Part shown: piece by piece, positions 18,148 to 26,349 of the stretch
Position numbering within the stretch: position 1 is the stretch's first letter
Layout of the letters: each line of letters opens with the position of its first letter
Program-made: the position numbers and the translations under genes
Origin: Clostridium culturomicium
Lineage (GTDB): Bacteria > Bacillota > Clostridia > Clostridiales > Clostridiaceae
Direction: 5' to 3'
DNA length: 64,000 bases
NCBI RefSeq assembly: GCF_000821305.1
Contig: NZ_CCXK01000017.1
Location: 126,159-190,158 of the forward strand
The notes under the pieces: model-generated
Databases searched by the model: none
What the model saw: only the letters and a program-made list of their open reading frames with translations
What the model was told of the DNA's origin: nothing

Positions 18148-18972
18148 ATGGATAGATATATTAAAGCTTTAAGGGCTGTGAGAGATAATGAGCCACTTGT
18201 TCAATGTATTACAAATTTTGTTACGGTAAATGATTGTGCAAATATTATTTTGGCCTCTGGAGGATCACCTTCAATGGCTAAGGATATTCGTGAAGTGGCA
18301 GAGGCGGTAAGAGGTGTACAGGCTTTGGTGTGCAATCTGGGAGCTATTGAATTTATTGATTCTATGATTGCAGGGGGAAAGGAAGCTAATATCCTTGGAA
18401 AGCCAGTTATCCTGGATCCTGTGGCTGCTGGTGGAACGAGCCTACGTAGAGAGGCTGCTGAAAGACTTTTGAAGGAAGTTCATTTTACTGCAATTCGTGG
18501 TAATGCTTCGGAAATTCGCTTTCTTGCTGGACAAGAAGTCTCAGGTAGTGGGGTGGATGTAAGTAAGGTAGATGCTATTACTGAAGAGAATCTTACAGAT
18601 ATGGTGGAAGTGGCAAAGTCTTTAGCTTCTAAAATAGGAAGTGTAATTGCTGTATCTGGAGTTATAGATATTATCACTGATGGAAGCAGGGCGGTGGTTC
18701 TTCGCAACGGCTGTGCTACTATGGCTAGAGTTACTGGAAGTGGATGTATGTTAACTTCACTTATAGGTGCCTTTTGTGGGGCAATGCCAGAAGACTTTTT
18801 TAGTGCCACAGTAGCTGCCATGGCTGCCATGGGTGTATGTGGTGAACTTGCGGAGGAGCAACGTTTGAAAAAAGGAACAGGTAATGCCACCTTCCGCATT
18901 GATTTAATTGATGCTGTTTTTAATTTAACTGAAAAACAACTTATGGAGGGAATTAGATATGAAGTTTTCTAA
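18148..18972 (+). CDS. thiM: Hydroxyethylthiazole kinase
   Basis: ThiM phosphorylates 4-methyl-5-hydroxyethylthiazole for thiamine salvage. The 274-residue protein has the ribokinase-like fold with PLVQCITNFVTVNDCAN and LGKPVILDPVAAGGTSLRR. It also has IRGNASEIRFLAG (the N-x-x-E Mg site) and VTGSGCMLTSLIGAF, the anion hole with the catalytic Cys of this family. It starts nine bases after thiW with GGAGG and overlaps thiE by 14 bp. Length is normal. Confidence 0.97.
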   Translation: MDRYIKALRAVRDNEPLVQCITNFVTVNDCANIILASGGSPSMAKDIREVAEAVRGVQALVCNLGAIEFIDSMIAGGKEANILGKPVILDPVAAGGTSLRREAAERLLKEVHFTAIRGNASEIRFLAGQEVSGSGVDVSKVDAITEENLTDMVEVAKSLASKIGSVIAVSGVIDIITDGSRAVVLRNGCATMARVTGSGCMLTSLIGAFCGAMPEDFFSATVAAMAAMGVCGELAEEQRLKKGTGNATFRIDLIDAVFNLTEKQLMEGIRYEVF

Positions 18973-19618
18973 AGAGGAAATAAAAAGTTCTATGCTGCTT
19001 TATGCAGTAACAGACCGTATGTGGTTAAAGGAAGGAGAAAGTCTTACTAAGGTATGTAAAGAGGTACTGGAAAGTGGGGCAACCTTCCTGCAAATTCGTG
19101 AGAAGGATTTAGATGAGGAAACCTTTGAAGAAGAAGCTAAGGCTTTAAAGGACCTATGTGAGAAATATCATGTTCCTTTTGTGGTAAATGATAATGTGGA
19201 CATTGCCTTAGATATTGATGCTGATGGAGTTCATGTGGGACAATCTGATATTAAGGGCAGAGATATAAGAAGTATCCTTGGACCAGATAAGATTTTAGGT
19301 ATTTCTGCAGGCACAGTGGAGGAAGCAGTGGCTGCGGAAAAAGCTGGTGCAGATTATATTGGTGTAGGTGCTGTTTTTGGAACTAGCACTAAGAAGGATG
19401 CCAGAAACCTATCTGTGGAAAAGCTTCGTGAAATCAGCAAGGCTGTGACTATTCCAGTGGTTGCTATTGGTGGAATTAATAAAAGTAATTTAATGGACCT
19501 TTCTGGAAGTGCAGTTCATGGAGTGGCTGTTGTTTCTGCAATATTTGCTGCTGAAGATGTTGGAAAGGCTACGGCAGAACTTTTAACTTTAGCTGGTGAC
19601 ATGGTGAACAATGGATAA
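18959..19618 (+). CDS. thiE: Thiamine-phosphate synthase
   Basis: ThiE joins hydroxymethylpyrimidine pyrophosphate with thiazole phosphate to give thiamine phosphate. The 219-residue TIM barrel shows FLQIREKD, PFVVNDNVDIALDIDADGVH with VGQ following, YIGVGAVFGTSTKKDA and IPVVAIGGINKSN, which hold the phosphate and pyrimidine sites. It overlaps thiM by 14 bp and the next gene by 8 bp, so translation is probably coupled. The start is supported by GGAGGG at about 18945. Confidence 0.97.
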   Translation: MKFSKEEIKSSMLLYAVTDRMWLKEGESLTKVCKEVLESGATFLQIREKDLDEETFEEEAKALKDLCEKYHVPFVVNDNVDIALDIDADGVHVGQSDIKGRDIRSILGPDKILGISAGTVEEAVAAEKAGADYIGVGAVFGTSTKKDARNLSVEKLREISKAVTIPVVAIGGINKSNLMDLSGSAVHGVAVVSAIFAAEDVGKATAELLTLAGDMVNNG

Positions 19619-20240
19619 GAAGTACGCGATTTTTGATATGGATGGAACCTTGGTAGATTCCATGAGCTATTGGAACAACCTTGCAGGAGAGTTTCTTGAA
19701 GGTAAGGGAGTAGCTCATGTTCCAAGGGAGGTTATAGAAAAAATTAAAGTCATGACCATAACAGAATCCGCGGCTTTGTTTATTGATGAGTTTAATCTAA
19801 CGGGAACTCCGGAAACAGTGGTGGCAGAAATGAATGCTATGATGGATGAACATTATCGTAGGGATATTCCCTTGAAAAGTGGCGTGAAGGAATACTTAGA
19901 TTCCCTCCATGAAAAAGGTGTGGAAATGTGTGTGGCATCAGCAACGGCAGAACATCTTATGGAGGCTTGTTTAAAAAGGGTTGGTGTAATGAAATATTTT
20001 AAGTTTTTATTATCCTGTGAAACCGTAGGAGTAGGAAAACATAGAGCGGATGTTTATTTTGAAGCGGCAAAGAGGTTGCAGGCAAAGCCTTGTGACACTG
20101 CTGTTTATGAGGATGCCATCTATGCCGCAAGCACTGCTAAGAAAGCTGGCTTTTATGTCATTGGGGTTTATGATGACAGTGCTAAGTTAAGATGGAAAGA
20201 CATTGAGGTCCTTGCGGATGAGGTAATTAAAGAGTTTTAA
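19611..20240 (+). CDS. HAD-superfamily phosphatase in the thiamine operon
   Basis: This 209-residue HAD hydrolase has motif I FDMDGTLVDS, motif II VASATA, the usual motif III lysine in VGVGKHRADVYFEAAKRL, and the motif IV acidic cluster in VYEDAIYAASTAKKAGF. It overlaps thiE by 8 bp, so it acts with this pathway. Possible jobs are dephosphorylation of thiamine phosphate, of salvage intermediates, or of damaged forms. The substrate is not visible in the sequence. It resembles beta-phosphoglucomutase-type class I HADs. Confidence 0.9.
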   Translation: MDKKYAIFDMDGTLVDSMSYWNNLAGEFLEGKGVAHVPREVIEKIKVMTITESAALFIDEFNLTGTPETVVAEMNAMMDEHYRRDIPLKSGVKEYLDSLHEKGVEMCVASATAEHLMEACLKRVGVMKYFKFLLSCETVGVGKHRADVYFEAAKRLQAKPCDTAVYEDAIYAASTAKKAGFYVIGVYDDSAKLRWKDIEVLADEVIKEF

Positions 20241-20252
20241 GGAGGAAATATA

Positions 20253-20549
20253 ATGAGTGCAAGTATAGCTATTCAGGTTTTACCAGAAGCTAAAAATAAT
20301 GAGGAGCTATGTCATATTGTAGATCAGGTTATTGCATACATTGCAAGTACTGGACTTAGGTATGAGGTAGGACCTTTTGAGACAACTATTGAAGGTGACA
20401 GCTACGATGAACTTATGGACATTGTAAAACAGTGTCAGCATGTGGCTATTGCAGCAGGGGCACCGAAAGTTTCTGCGTACATAAAGGTCGTGTATCGACC
20501 TGAGGGTGAAATTTTAACCATTGACCAAAAGATAAGCAAATATAAGTAA
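20253..20549 (+). CDS. Thiamine-binding protein (YkoF/MTH1187 family)
   Basis: This 98-residue protein with ferredoxin-like repeats belongs to the thiamine-binding YkoF/MTH1187 group (DUF77), seen as ASIAIQVLPEAKN, YEVGPFETTIEGDSYDELM and AYIKVVYRPEGE. YkoF in Bacillus binds thiamine and HMP. It is soluble and probably acts as carrier or sensor for a pathway intermediate. It sits 12 bp after the HAD gene with TAAGGAGGAAA as ribosome binding site. Confidence 0.88.
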   Translation: MSASIAIQVLPEAKNNEELCHIVDQVIAYIASTGLRYEVGPFETTIEGDSYDELMDIVKQCQHVAIAAGAPKVSAYIKVVYRPEGEILTIDQKISKYK

Positions 20550-20633
20550 TGATTAGAAATAAAAATGTAATTAATGATAATAAGTTGAAAAATAATATTA
20601 ATAGATAAGAATATAAAAAGTATAAATTTAAAT

Positions 20634-20666
20634 AGCGGCAGACTGGGGGCACCACTTTCTGTCGCT
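20634..20666 (+). promoter_or_regulatory. Compact hairpin in the thiD leader
   Basis: AGCGGCAGA pairs with TCTGTCGCT (one G-U) around a GC-rich loop CTGGGGGCACCACTT, 33 bases before the thiD start. It has no U-tract, so it is not a plain terminator. It might be a small ligand-sensing RNA, or only a processing or attenuator stem. Confidence 0.4.
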
Positions 20667-20699
20667 TAATAAAAATAATGCTAAAAGGAGAAATTTATT

Positions 20700-21509
20700 A
20701 TGAAGGAAACAATGAAAACAGCATTATCAATCGCTGGCAGTGATTGCAGCGGAGGCGCCGGTATTCAAGCTGATTTGAAAGCCATGATCATGAATGGGGT
20801 TTATGGAATGAGTGCAATTACAGCACTTACAGCACAGAACACAACCGGCGTAACAGGAATATCAGAGGTTGAGCCTGATTTTCTTAAGGAGCAAATAGAC
20901 GCAATTTTCACTGATATCCGTCCAGATGCGGTGAAGATTGGAATGGTTTCTTCAGGGAAGCTTATTGAAGTCATTGCAGAAAGGTTAAGTCACTATGAAG
21001 CAAAGAATATTGTGGTTGATCCAGTGATGGTTGCAACTTCTGGCTCTAATCTAATGGAGTCTGAAGCAGTTGTAACATTGAAGGACAAGCTACTTCCTCT
21101 TGCTACCCTTGTTACACCGAATATTTATGAAGCGGAAGTTCTTTCAGCCATGACTATTAAAGATAAAGAGGATATGATAGCAGCAGCAAAGTATATCAGT
21201 GAAACCTACGGTTGTGCTGTTTTACTTAAAGGTGGACATAGCATCAATGATGCAAATGATTTGCTCTATAAAAATGGAGAAACGAAGTGGTTCTACGGCA
21301 AGAGAATTAATAATCCTAATACACATGGAACAGGCTGCACCTTATCTAGTGCAATTGCATCAAATCTAGCAAAGGGCTATGATATTGAAACCGCTGTTCA
21401 AAAAGCAAAGGACTATATCTCCGGAGCTCTTGAAGTCATGTTGGATTTAGGTAAGGGCAGTGGCCCAATGAACCATGGCTTTGACTTGAGTGGAGAATTT
21501 AAAATTTAA
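20700..21509 (+). CDS. thiD: Hydroxymethylpyrimidine/phosphomethylpyrimidine kinase
   Basis: ThiD phosphorylates HMP twice to the pyrophosphate used by ThiE. The 269-residue ribokinase-like protein shows SIAGSDCSGGAGIQADLKA, VVDPVMVATSG, LVTPNIYEAE and NTHGTGCTLSSAIASNLAKG, which carries the catalytic Cys/Gly loop. GGAGAAATTTATT precedes the ATG. A 150-bp gap with its own hairpin separates it from the preceding genes, so it may have extra regulation. A strong terminator at 21584 closes the locus. Confidence 0.96.
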   Translation: MKETMKTALSIAGSDCSGGAGIQADLKAMIMNGVYGMSAITALTAQNTTGVTGISEVEPDFLKEQIDAIFTDIRPDAVKIGMVSSGKLIEVIAERLSHYEAKNIVVDPVMVATSGSNLMESEAVVTLKDKLLPLATLVTPNIYEAEVLSAMTIKDKEDMIAAAKYISETYGCAVLLKGGHSINDANDLLYKNGETKWFYGKRINNPNTHGTGCTLSSAIASNLAKGYDIETAVQKAKDYISGALEVMLDLGKGSGPMNHGFDLSGEFKI

Positions 21510-21583
21510 GTATCCCTGAGTACGGAATAAATTGGAAGCTTTAAAGAGCACATATAAGGTTTAATAAGGAAAAATGATTTAGG

Positions 21584-21628
21584 TAGAGCTGAAAAGTTTA
21601 AATGATGAACTTTTCAGCTCTATTTTTT
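21584..21628 (+). terminator. Terminator of the thiamine locus
   Basis: TAGAGCTGAAAAGTT at 21584-21598 pairs perfectly with AACTTTTCAGCTCTA at 21608-21622, followed by TTTTTT. Confidence 0.95.
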
Positions 21629-21862
21629 ATGAAAGTATTCCTGTTGACGGAAGCGATTGGCAAAAGCAAGCTATTGCTAATTTTTCATTTTTAGTTATTT
21701 TAATCATTTTGGAGTTTTGTTAGCTAAAATATAGTTATTTAAACAATAATTTAGTAATAAATAAAAAACAAAATTAGAATTATATATATAATTTTTCAGT
21801 GTAACACTAATAATAATATAGTGTTGAATTATAAATATACATATTATATGAGGTGAGAAAAG

Positions 21863-22015
21863 ATGAGTAATAAACTTAAAAATAGTAAAAAGAAAATGGC
21901 ATCTTTAGGACTCAAAAAAGATGAAAATGGAGATTATAAATATATTGATCCTAATGATACAACTTCAGAGTTTGTTCCAGTAAGAAATAATGCATCAATT
22001 CCTCCAAGACATTAA
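21863..22015 (+). CDS. Small hypothetical protein, 50 residues
   Basis: A short ORF with a good AGGTGAG site starts at ATG 21863 (MSNKLKNSKKKMASLGL) and stops at 22013. The N-terminal half is strongly basic and the rest polar, with no membrane segment. Its own terminator follows at 22049, which supports a real monocistronic gene. I do not recognise the family. Confidence 0.6.
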   Translation: MSNKLKNSKKKMASLGLKKDENGDYKYIDPNDTTSEFVPVRNNASIPPRH

Positions 22016-22048
22016 TGAAATCTTTGTTAGTAATACATCTACATCCCG

Positions 22049-22083
22049 AAATCCACGACAGAAATTCTGTGGTGGATTTTTTA
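22049..22083 (+). terminator. Terminator of the 50-residue gene
   Basis: AAATCCACGACAGAA pairs with TTCTGTGGTGGATTT (one mismatch), followed by TTTTT. Confidence 0.85.
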
Positions 22084-22086
22084 TTG

Positions 22087-22178
22087 GTGCGCCCAGTATG
22101 GGCGTAATCTTAAGGGTGAAAGTCTCTAATAGGACCTAGTAGTGGTAAGTGTATAGCTTAAGGCAAGCTTTAGTTAAG
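22087..22178 (+). mobile_element. Group II intron 5'-end fragment
   Basis: The stretch begins with GTGCGCCCAGTATGGGCG, the classic 5' terminus of bacterial group II introns. It continues TCTTAAGGGTGAAAGTCTCT and CCTAGTAGTGGTAAGTGTAT, which resembles domain I of clostridial introns. Only about 90 bp remain. No reverse transcriptase and no domain V/VI are present before the next gene, so this is a dead stub. Confidence 0.65.
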
Positions 22179-22244
22179 TTTTCAAGAACTTTTTTGTAGT
22201 AGAATAATACCTTGTAATAGAAACTACTTTTTTTAGGAGATTTT

Positions 22245-22883
22245 ATGGAAGAACGTACTATAACAGTCACTGGTCAAAGTAAACTGTCAATACCTCCAGA
22301 TAGTATTGCTATTAATATGATACTTACCACACTAAAAGAGGAATATAATGAAGCCATTGAAGCAGCTGGTGAAGACCTAAATGAACTTAGAAAATGCTTG
22401 AATAGTGTTGGTTTTACTAAGGAAGAAATAAAAACTACAGACTTTCAAGTGAATACTAGATATGAAAATGTTAAAGATAACAGTGAAAATTTTAAAAGGG
22501 TTTTTAAAGGCTATGAGGTTATCAACCGATTAAGAGTGGAATTTCCAGAGGACCCAATTAAGTTGGCAAAGGTTTTAAATAGTTTATCAGGTTGTAGTGC
22601 TAAGCCAGAATTCAGCATAAGCTATGAAATTAAGGATAAAAAGGAATTTGAAGAAAGACTTATACAAGCGGCAATAATTGATGCAACTTCAAAGGCAGAA
22701 AAAATGGTGGCAGCGGCAAGGGTAAAGCTTGGTAAATTGATAAAAATTGATGGTGGCAATAGTTTTATAGGCAGTGCTAATAACAGATTAATGGCACTTA
22801 AGGAAAGTGATGCTAGCCTAGATTTAGAGCTAGCAAACATTACAGGAGAAGCATCTGTTACAATGATGTGGAGAATAGAGTAA
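22245..22883 (+). CDS. SIMPL domain protein (DUF541)
   Basis: This 212-residue soluble protein matches the SIMPL/DUF541 family: ITVTGQSKLSIPPDSIAINM at the start, FKGYEVINRLRVEF in the middle, and the C-terminal block AAIIDATSKAEKMVAAARVK. Family members (e.g. BP26/Omp28-like) form oligomers and their function is poorly known. There is no signal peptide, unlike many Gram-negative members. TTAGGAGATTTT precedes the ATG. It is monocistronic here. Confidence 0.88.
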   Translation: MEERTITVTGQSKLSIPPDSIAINMILTTLKEEYNEAIEAAGEDLNELRKCLNSVGFTKEEIKTTDFQVNTRYENVKDNSENFKRVFKGYEVINRLRVEFPEDPIKLAKVLNSLSGCSAKPEFSISYEIKDKKEFEERLIQAAIIDATSKAEKMVAAARVKLGKLIKIDGGNSFIGSANNRLMALKESDASLDLELANITGEASVTMMWRIE

Positions 22884-22932
22884 TTGTAACAACTACCTTT
22901 GGATAAGATTCACACATGGAAGTACCTTTGGA

Positions 22933-23014
22933 CATAGCAACCTCAGTGGATGTTATCTCTTGAGGTATTTTCCAAGGGTAAGGTGGAGATGGTCAGAGTT
23001 AAACTCTTGCTATG
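22933..23014 (+). ncRNA. Candidate multibranched RNA element, unidentified
   Basis: CATAGCAA at 22933-22940 pairs perfectly with TTGCTATG at 23007-23014. Inside lie CCTCA/TGAGG (22941-22965), TCC/GGA near 22971-22987, and GAGT/ACTC near 22996-23006. The TAGCAACCTCA...TCTC...GGAGAT pattern recurs at 5686. No ORF is present. The family is unknown to me. Confidence 0.35.
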
Positions 23015-23075
23015 CACCTAGGGTTCTTATGATATAATTTACACATGGAATATTATAAATGAGGTGAAGTGAATT

Positions 23076-23264
23076 ATGGAAGATAAAAAGGTAGTGATTG
23101 AATTAACAGGTGGAGAAATGAGATACTTATTAAAGAAAGTTTCTGTAATTATAGATAAGTTAGAAAAGATTAATGAGACTAATACCAAAGAATACGAAAT
23201 GTGTGATATTATTTTCGATAAATTAGCTGACGGATTAGAGCAATTATCTCATGACAATGATTAA
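23076..23264 (+). CDS. Small hypothetical protein, 62 residues
   Basis: The ORF starts at ATG 23076 behind GAGGTGAAGTG and encodes a soluble, mostly helical acidic protein (MEDKKVVIELTGGEMRYLLK...). A TATAAT-like box lies about 40 bp upstream. No known domain is visible. Good ribosome binding site and codon use make it a likely real gene. Confidence 0.6.
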   Translation: MEDKKVVIELTGGEMRYLLKKVSVIIDKLEKINETNTKEYEMCDIIFDKLADGLEQLSHDND

Positions 23265-23288
23265 TTTAACTCATACTTTGAAAAAAAC

Positions 23289-23396
23289 ATGATGGTGTAT
23301 TGCCCAGGAAAAATCTTAACCAAAAGTAAGAGTGCCTTTGTTGAGAAGCTTCACGTAACAGTGGTTGATATTGGAGAAACTGTGTATGAAGTTTAA
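23289..23396 (+). pseudogene. Short orphan reading frame, probable gene remnant
   Basis: A 35-residue frame (MMVYCPGKILTKSKSAFVEK and so on) lacks a ribosome binding site but is followed within 10 bp by a strong terminator, as if it were the 3' end of a lost gene. From 23450 to 24000 I see only broken frames, which fits gene debris. Confidence 0.3.
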
Positions 23397-23405
23397 GTTA
23401 TAAGT

Positions 23406-23446
23406 AAAAAGATTGAAGGAGTGAAGGCTTCTTCAATCTTTTTTTA
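23406..23446 (+). terminator. Strong intrinsic terminator
   Basis: AAAAAGATTGAAG pairs with CTTCAATCTTTTT and runs into a T tract. Confidence 0.9.
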
Positions 23447-23885
23447 TGTACACTTGATGGATATTGATTTATTTGACTTGTGGGACAAAGATGAGGATGA
23501 AGATTGATTTGATGTGATGCAAAAAGGTGAATATTGAAACTCAATGCATTGGAAATTATATGGTTGAAAAGATGTATACAGTTACATAAAAATAGATCGC
23601 TTTGAAATATTTACTTATGGGATTATATATTATATAATTAATTCAGAAATAAATAAACTTTTGATAGAGGTTGCGGTTTTTAAGAGTATATCTGATGAGT
23701 TAAGCACAGTGAAACAGATAGAAAGGAAAAACTGCCGAAGTTAGTGATTGATGCTTTAAGATCACTTGCTGGGGATATGCATAATATGCATATAACTGTC
23801 ACAAAGCAATTTGTGGAGAGCTGTCATGAGAGATGTTTTGATGAATTTTTAGCGTGTTTTTTTGTTACGCTTTATTTTGTTATTA

Positions 23886-23914
23886 AGTCTTGAGTGATGC
23901 TCAAGGCTTTTTTT
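23886..23914 (+). terminator. Intrinsic terminator before lysA
   Basis: AGTCTTGAG at 23886-23894 pairs with CTCAAGGCT at 23900-23908 (one G-U), followed by TTTTTT. No intact gene precedes it within 450 bp. Confidence 0.8.
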
Positions 23915-24010
23915 GTTTGATTTTAATTAAAGAAGCCTGTCAAGTTTATTATTTGTTTATAAATGAATTGCATATTTATCATTTTAAAAATTTATTAGGA
24001 GGGTGTTATT

Positions 24011-25300
24011 ATGATAGGCAATCAAGTTGTAGATGGGCAATTATATTTTGACGGATGTAAATTGGAGGAGCTAGCTAAGAAATATGGAACACCTCTTTAT
24101 GTAGTATCTGAGGATATTATTAGGGATAAGTGTGCTGAGGTAAAAACTTCATTTTTGAATAAATATCCTAATACTATGGCTTTTTATGCTAGTAAGGCTT
24201 TTTTAACTATTTCTATGTGCAAAATTATAAAAGAAGAGGGCTTAGGAATGGATGTGGTGTCTGGAGGTGAGCTTTATGTGGCTATTAAGGGTGGCATAAA
24301 TCCAGATAATATCATGTTTCATGGCAATAATAAAACAATTGAGGAGCTGAAGATGGCTGTGACCTATAATGTTGGAAGGATTGTTGTAGATAGTGTGGAT
24401 GAGCTTTTAGTTTTAAAGGAGATTACAGAGGAGATGAAAAAGGAGATAAATATTCTCTTTAGAATCACTCCAAATATTAAATGTAATACCCATACCTATA
24501 TTTCAACAGGGCAAAAGGATTCAAAGTTTGGAATTCCTTTAATTGAGGAAATTATTAAGGAAGCTATCAATATTGCTATGAATTCCAAGTATATAAATTT
24601 TAAAGGAATTCATTTTCATGTGGGCTCACAGCTCTTTGATAACTCTTCCCATATTAATGCCGTTAAGAATACTGCTGACTTAATTAAGAATATTAAAGAG
24701 TCTATGGATATAGAAATTGAAGAATTAAATGTGGGTGGAGGCTTTGGAATAAAATATATTGAAGAAGATGAGCCAAAACCTTTAAGTTACTTTATAGATG
24801 CAATCATGAAAACAATTTATGAGAAATTTAATGAATATAATTTGAAAATTCCAAGAGTGTTTATTGAACCAGGCAGATGGATGGTAGGAGAAGCAGGGGT
24901 TACCCTTTATACCATTGGAACAATAAAGGAGATTCCAGAGGTAAGAACCTATGTATCCGTGGATGGAGGTCTTCCAGATAATCCAAGGACAGCTTTGTAT
25001 ACTGCTAAATATAGTGCTTATGTTCCAAGTAAAATGAATGAAGAAAGGGATAAAGTTGTTACTATAGCAGGGAAGTGCTGTGAATCAGGGGATATTATTA
25101 TTTGGGATTTAAAGGTTCCATATTCCATTGAAAGAGGAGATATCCTTGCGGTGATGAGTACTGGAGCCTATAACTATTCCATGGCCAGCAATTATAATAA
25201 AATAGCTAAGCCAGCGGTGGTGATGCTTAGGAATGGAAAGGACAGAGTTGTGGTTAGAAGGGAAACTTATAAGGATTTAATTGCCTTAGATGTAGTATAG
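24011..25300 (+). CDS. lysA: Diaminopimelate decarboxylase
   Basis: LysA makes lysine from meso-diaminopimelate using PLP. The 429-residue protein has the alanine-racemase-like barrel with the PLP lysine in FYASKAFLT (Lys62), GMDVVSGGELYVAIKGG, FKGIHFHVGSQL and LNVGGGFGIKY. The C-terminal domain has the active-site Cys in IAGKCCESGDII. AGGAGGGTGTTATT precedes the ATG at 24011. It is a single gene here; I see no lysine riboswitch in front. Confidence 0.96.
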   Translation: MIGNQVVDGQLYFDGCKLEELAKKYGTPLYVVSEDIIRDKCAEVKTSFLNKYPNTMAFYASKAFLTISMCKIIKEEGLGMDVVSGGELYVAIKGGINPDNIMFHGNNKTIEELKMAVTYNVGRIVVDSVDELLVLKEITEEMKKEINILFRITPNIKCNTHTYISTGQKDSKFGIPLIEEIIKEAINIAMNSKYINFKGIHFHVGSQLFDNSSHINAVKNTADLIKNIKESMDIEIEELNVGGGFGIKYIEEDEPKPLSYFIDAIMKTIYEKFNEYNLKIPRVFIEPGRWMVGEAGVTLYTIGTIKEIPEVRTYVSVDGGLPDNPRTALYTAKYSAYVPSKMNEERDKVVTIAGKCCESGDIIIWDLKVPYSIERGDILAVMSTGAYNYSMASNYNKIAKPAVVMLRNGKDRVVVRRETYKDLIALDVV

Positions 25301-25327
25301 TATCTCCACGAACGTAAATAAATGTAA

Positions 25328-25366
25328 AAAGAGTAACAACTACATCTAGGTAGCGGTTACTCTTTC
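25328..25366. terminator. Bidirectional terminator after lysA
   Basis: AAAGAGTAAC at 25328-25337 pairs with GTTACTCTTT at 25356-25365, with an inner CTAC/GTAG. It lies between the converging lysA and flavoprotein genes. Confidence 0.85.
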
Positions 25367-25406
25367 TCATATCATCTTTAAACAAATTTATAAACCTAGG
25401 ATAAAC

Positions 25407-25946
25407 CTATACTGCTTTACCCATTTCATAGGCTTCTTTCATTGCTGGAGTGCTTTGTATTTCTCCAACCTGCCAAGCTCCAACTCCATAGATGATGCCT
25501 TTTTCAGTGGCATTTGGAAGGCAATCAAGGGTGAAGCCACGGAAGCTTTCAATAGTCTTGTCCATATTGGCAATGCTGGTATCTGCAGCGGCTACAATGT
25601 AATAGAACTCTTTATTTTTTATTTCTTGATATCTTGGAACTGTGCGGTCAATGAGCGTTTTCATCTGTCCATCCATGGTGTAGAAGTATACTGGTGTTGA
25701 TAGTACAATGACATCGGCTTTAATCATTTTATCTAGGATTTCTGCCATATCATCATTTTGAACACATTTTGAAGTGGTGTTACAAACTCCACATCCAGTG
25801 CAGAAGTTTATTTTTTCATCTCTAAGAAAGATTTTTTCTGTTTCATGGCCAGCTTCCTTAGCACCACGGATGAATTCATTGCAAAGGGTGTCTGAATTTC
25901 CGCCCTTTCTTGGACTTCCAGATAGAACTAATACTTTTTTAATCAT
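25407..25946 (-). CDS. Flavodoxin-like NAD(P)H-dependent FMN reductase / iron-sulfur flavoprotein
   Basis: The 179-residue protein has the FMN phosphate loop LSGSPRKGGNSDTL. It also has a cysteine cluster CTGCGVCNTTSKC that may bind a 4Fe-4S cluster as in Isf proteins, and STPVYFYTMDGQMKTLIDR. I prefer the ATG at 25946, because AAGGAGG lies eight bases before it and only two before the ATG at 25952. It overlaps the merR stop by 8 bp. Third gene of an aldo/keto reductase-merR-flavoprotein operon, suggesting a redox or aldehyde stress response. Confidence 0.88.
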   Translation of the reverse strand: MIKKVLVLSGSPRKGGNSDTLCNEFIRGAKEAGHETEKIFLRDEKINFCTGCGVCNTTSKCVQNDDMAEILDKMIKADVIVLSTPVYFYTMDGQMKTLIDRTVPRYQEIKNKEFYYIVAAADTSIANMDKTIESFRGFTLDCLPNATEKGIIYGVGAWQVGEIQSTPAMKEAYEMGKAV

Positions 25947-26337
25947 TTTCATTTCCTCCTTTTACATGCCAAGGGTATTCCCCAGTTTCAATGGCTATTT
26001 CATAGCCTTCTATTTTTGTATCAAGTCTTTTAAGAGTAGCTTCAATTTGATTTTTCTGTTTAATCAGGGCTTCACGCTGCTCTTTTAAAAGCTGAAGTCT
26101 GGCTGGAATTGTGTCATCACCTTGTTGATATAGTCTCACGTAGTCAATGAGAATCTCTACAGGGAGACCAGCACTTCTAAGGCATATGGCAAGATCCACC
26201 CAGCGAAGGTCAATTTCCTGATAATCACGATTACCACTAGCACTTCTAGTTACAGGGGGTATCATCCCCACACGTTCATAGTACCTTAGGGTATCTGCAG
26301 ATACATTAAATAGTGCATTTACTTCTTTAATAGTCAT
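25939..26337 (-). CDS. MerR-family transcriptional regulator
   Basis: This 132-residue regulator starts MTIKEVNALFNVSADTLRYY, a classic MerR winged helix, followed by a dimer coiled coil (about 80-120). It lacks the metal-binding cysteines of metal sensors and resembles AdhR-type aldehyde-responsive members. It lies between the reductase and flavoprotein genes on the same strand. A promoter with the MerR-typical 19-bp spacer and a dyad precedes the operon (27150-27180), so it probably controls its own operon. Confidence 0.92.
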   Translation of the reverse strand: MTIKEVNALFNVSADTLRYYERVGMIPPVTRSASGNRDYQEIDLRWVDLAICLRSAGLPVEILIDYVRLYQQGDDTIPARLQLLKEQREALIKQKNQIEATLKRLDTKIEGYEIAIETGEYPWHVKGGNEND

Positions 26338-26349
26338 GAGAGTATCCTC

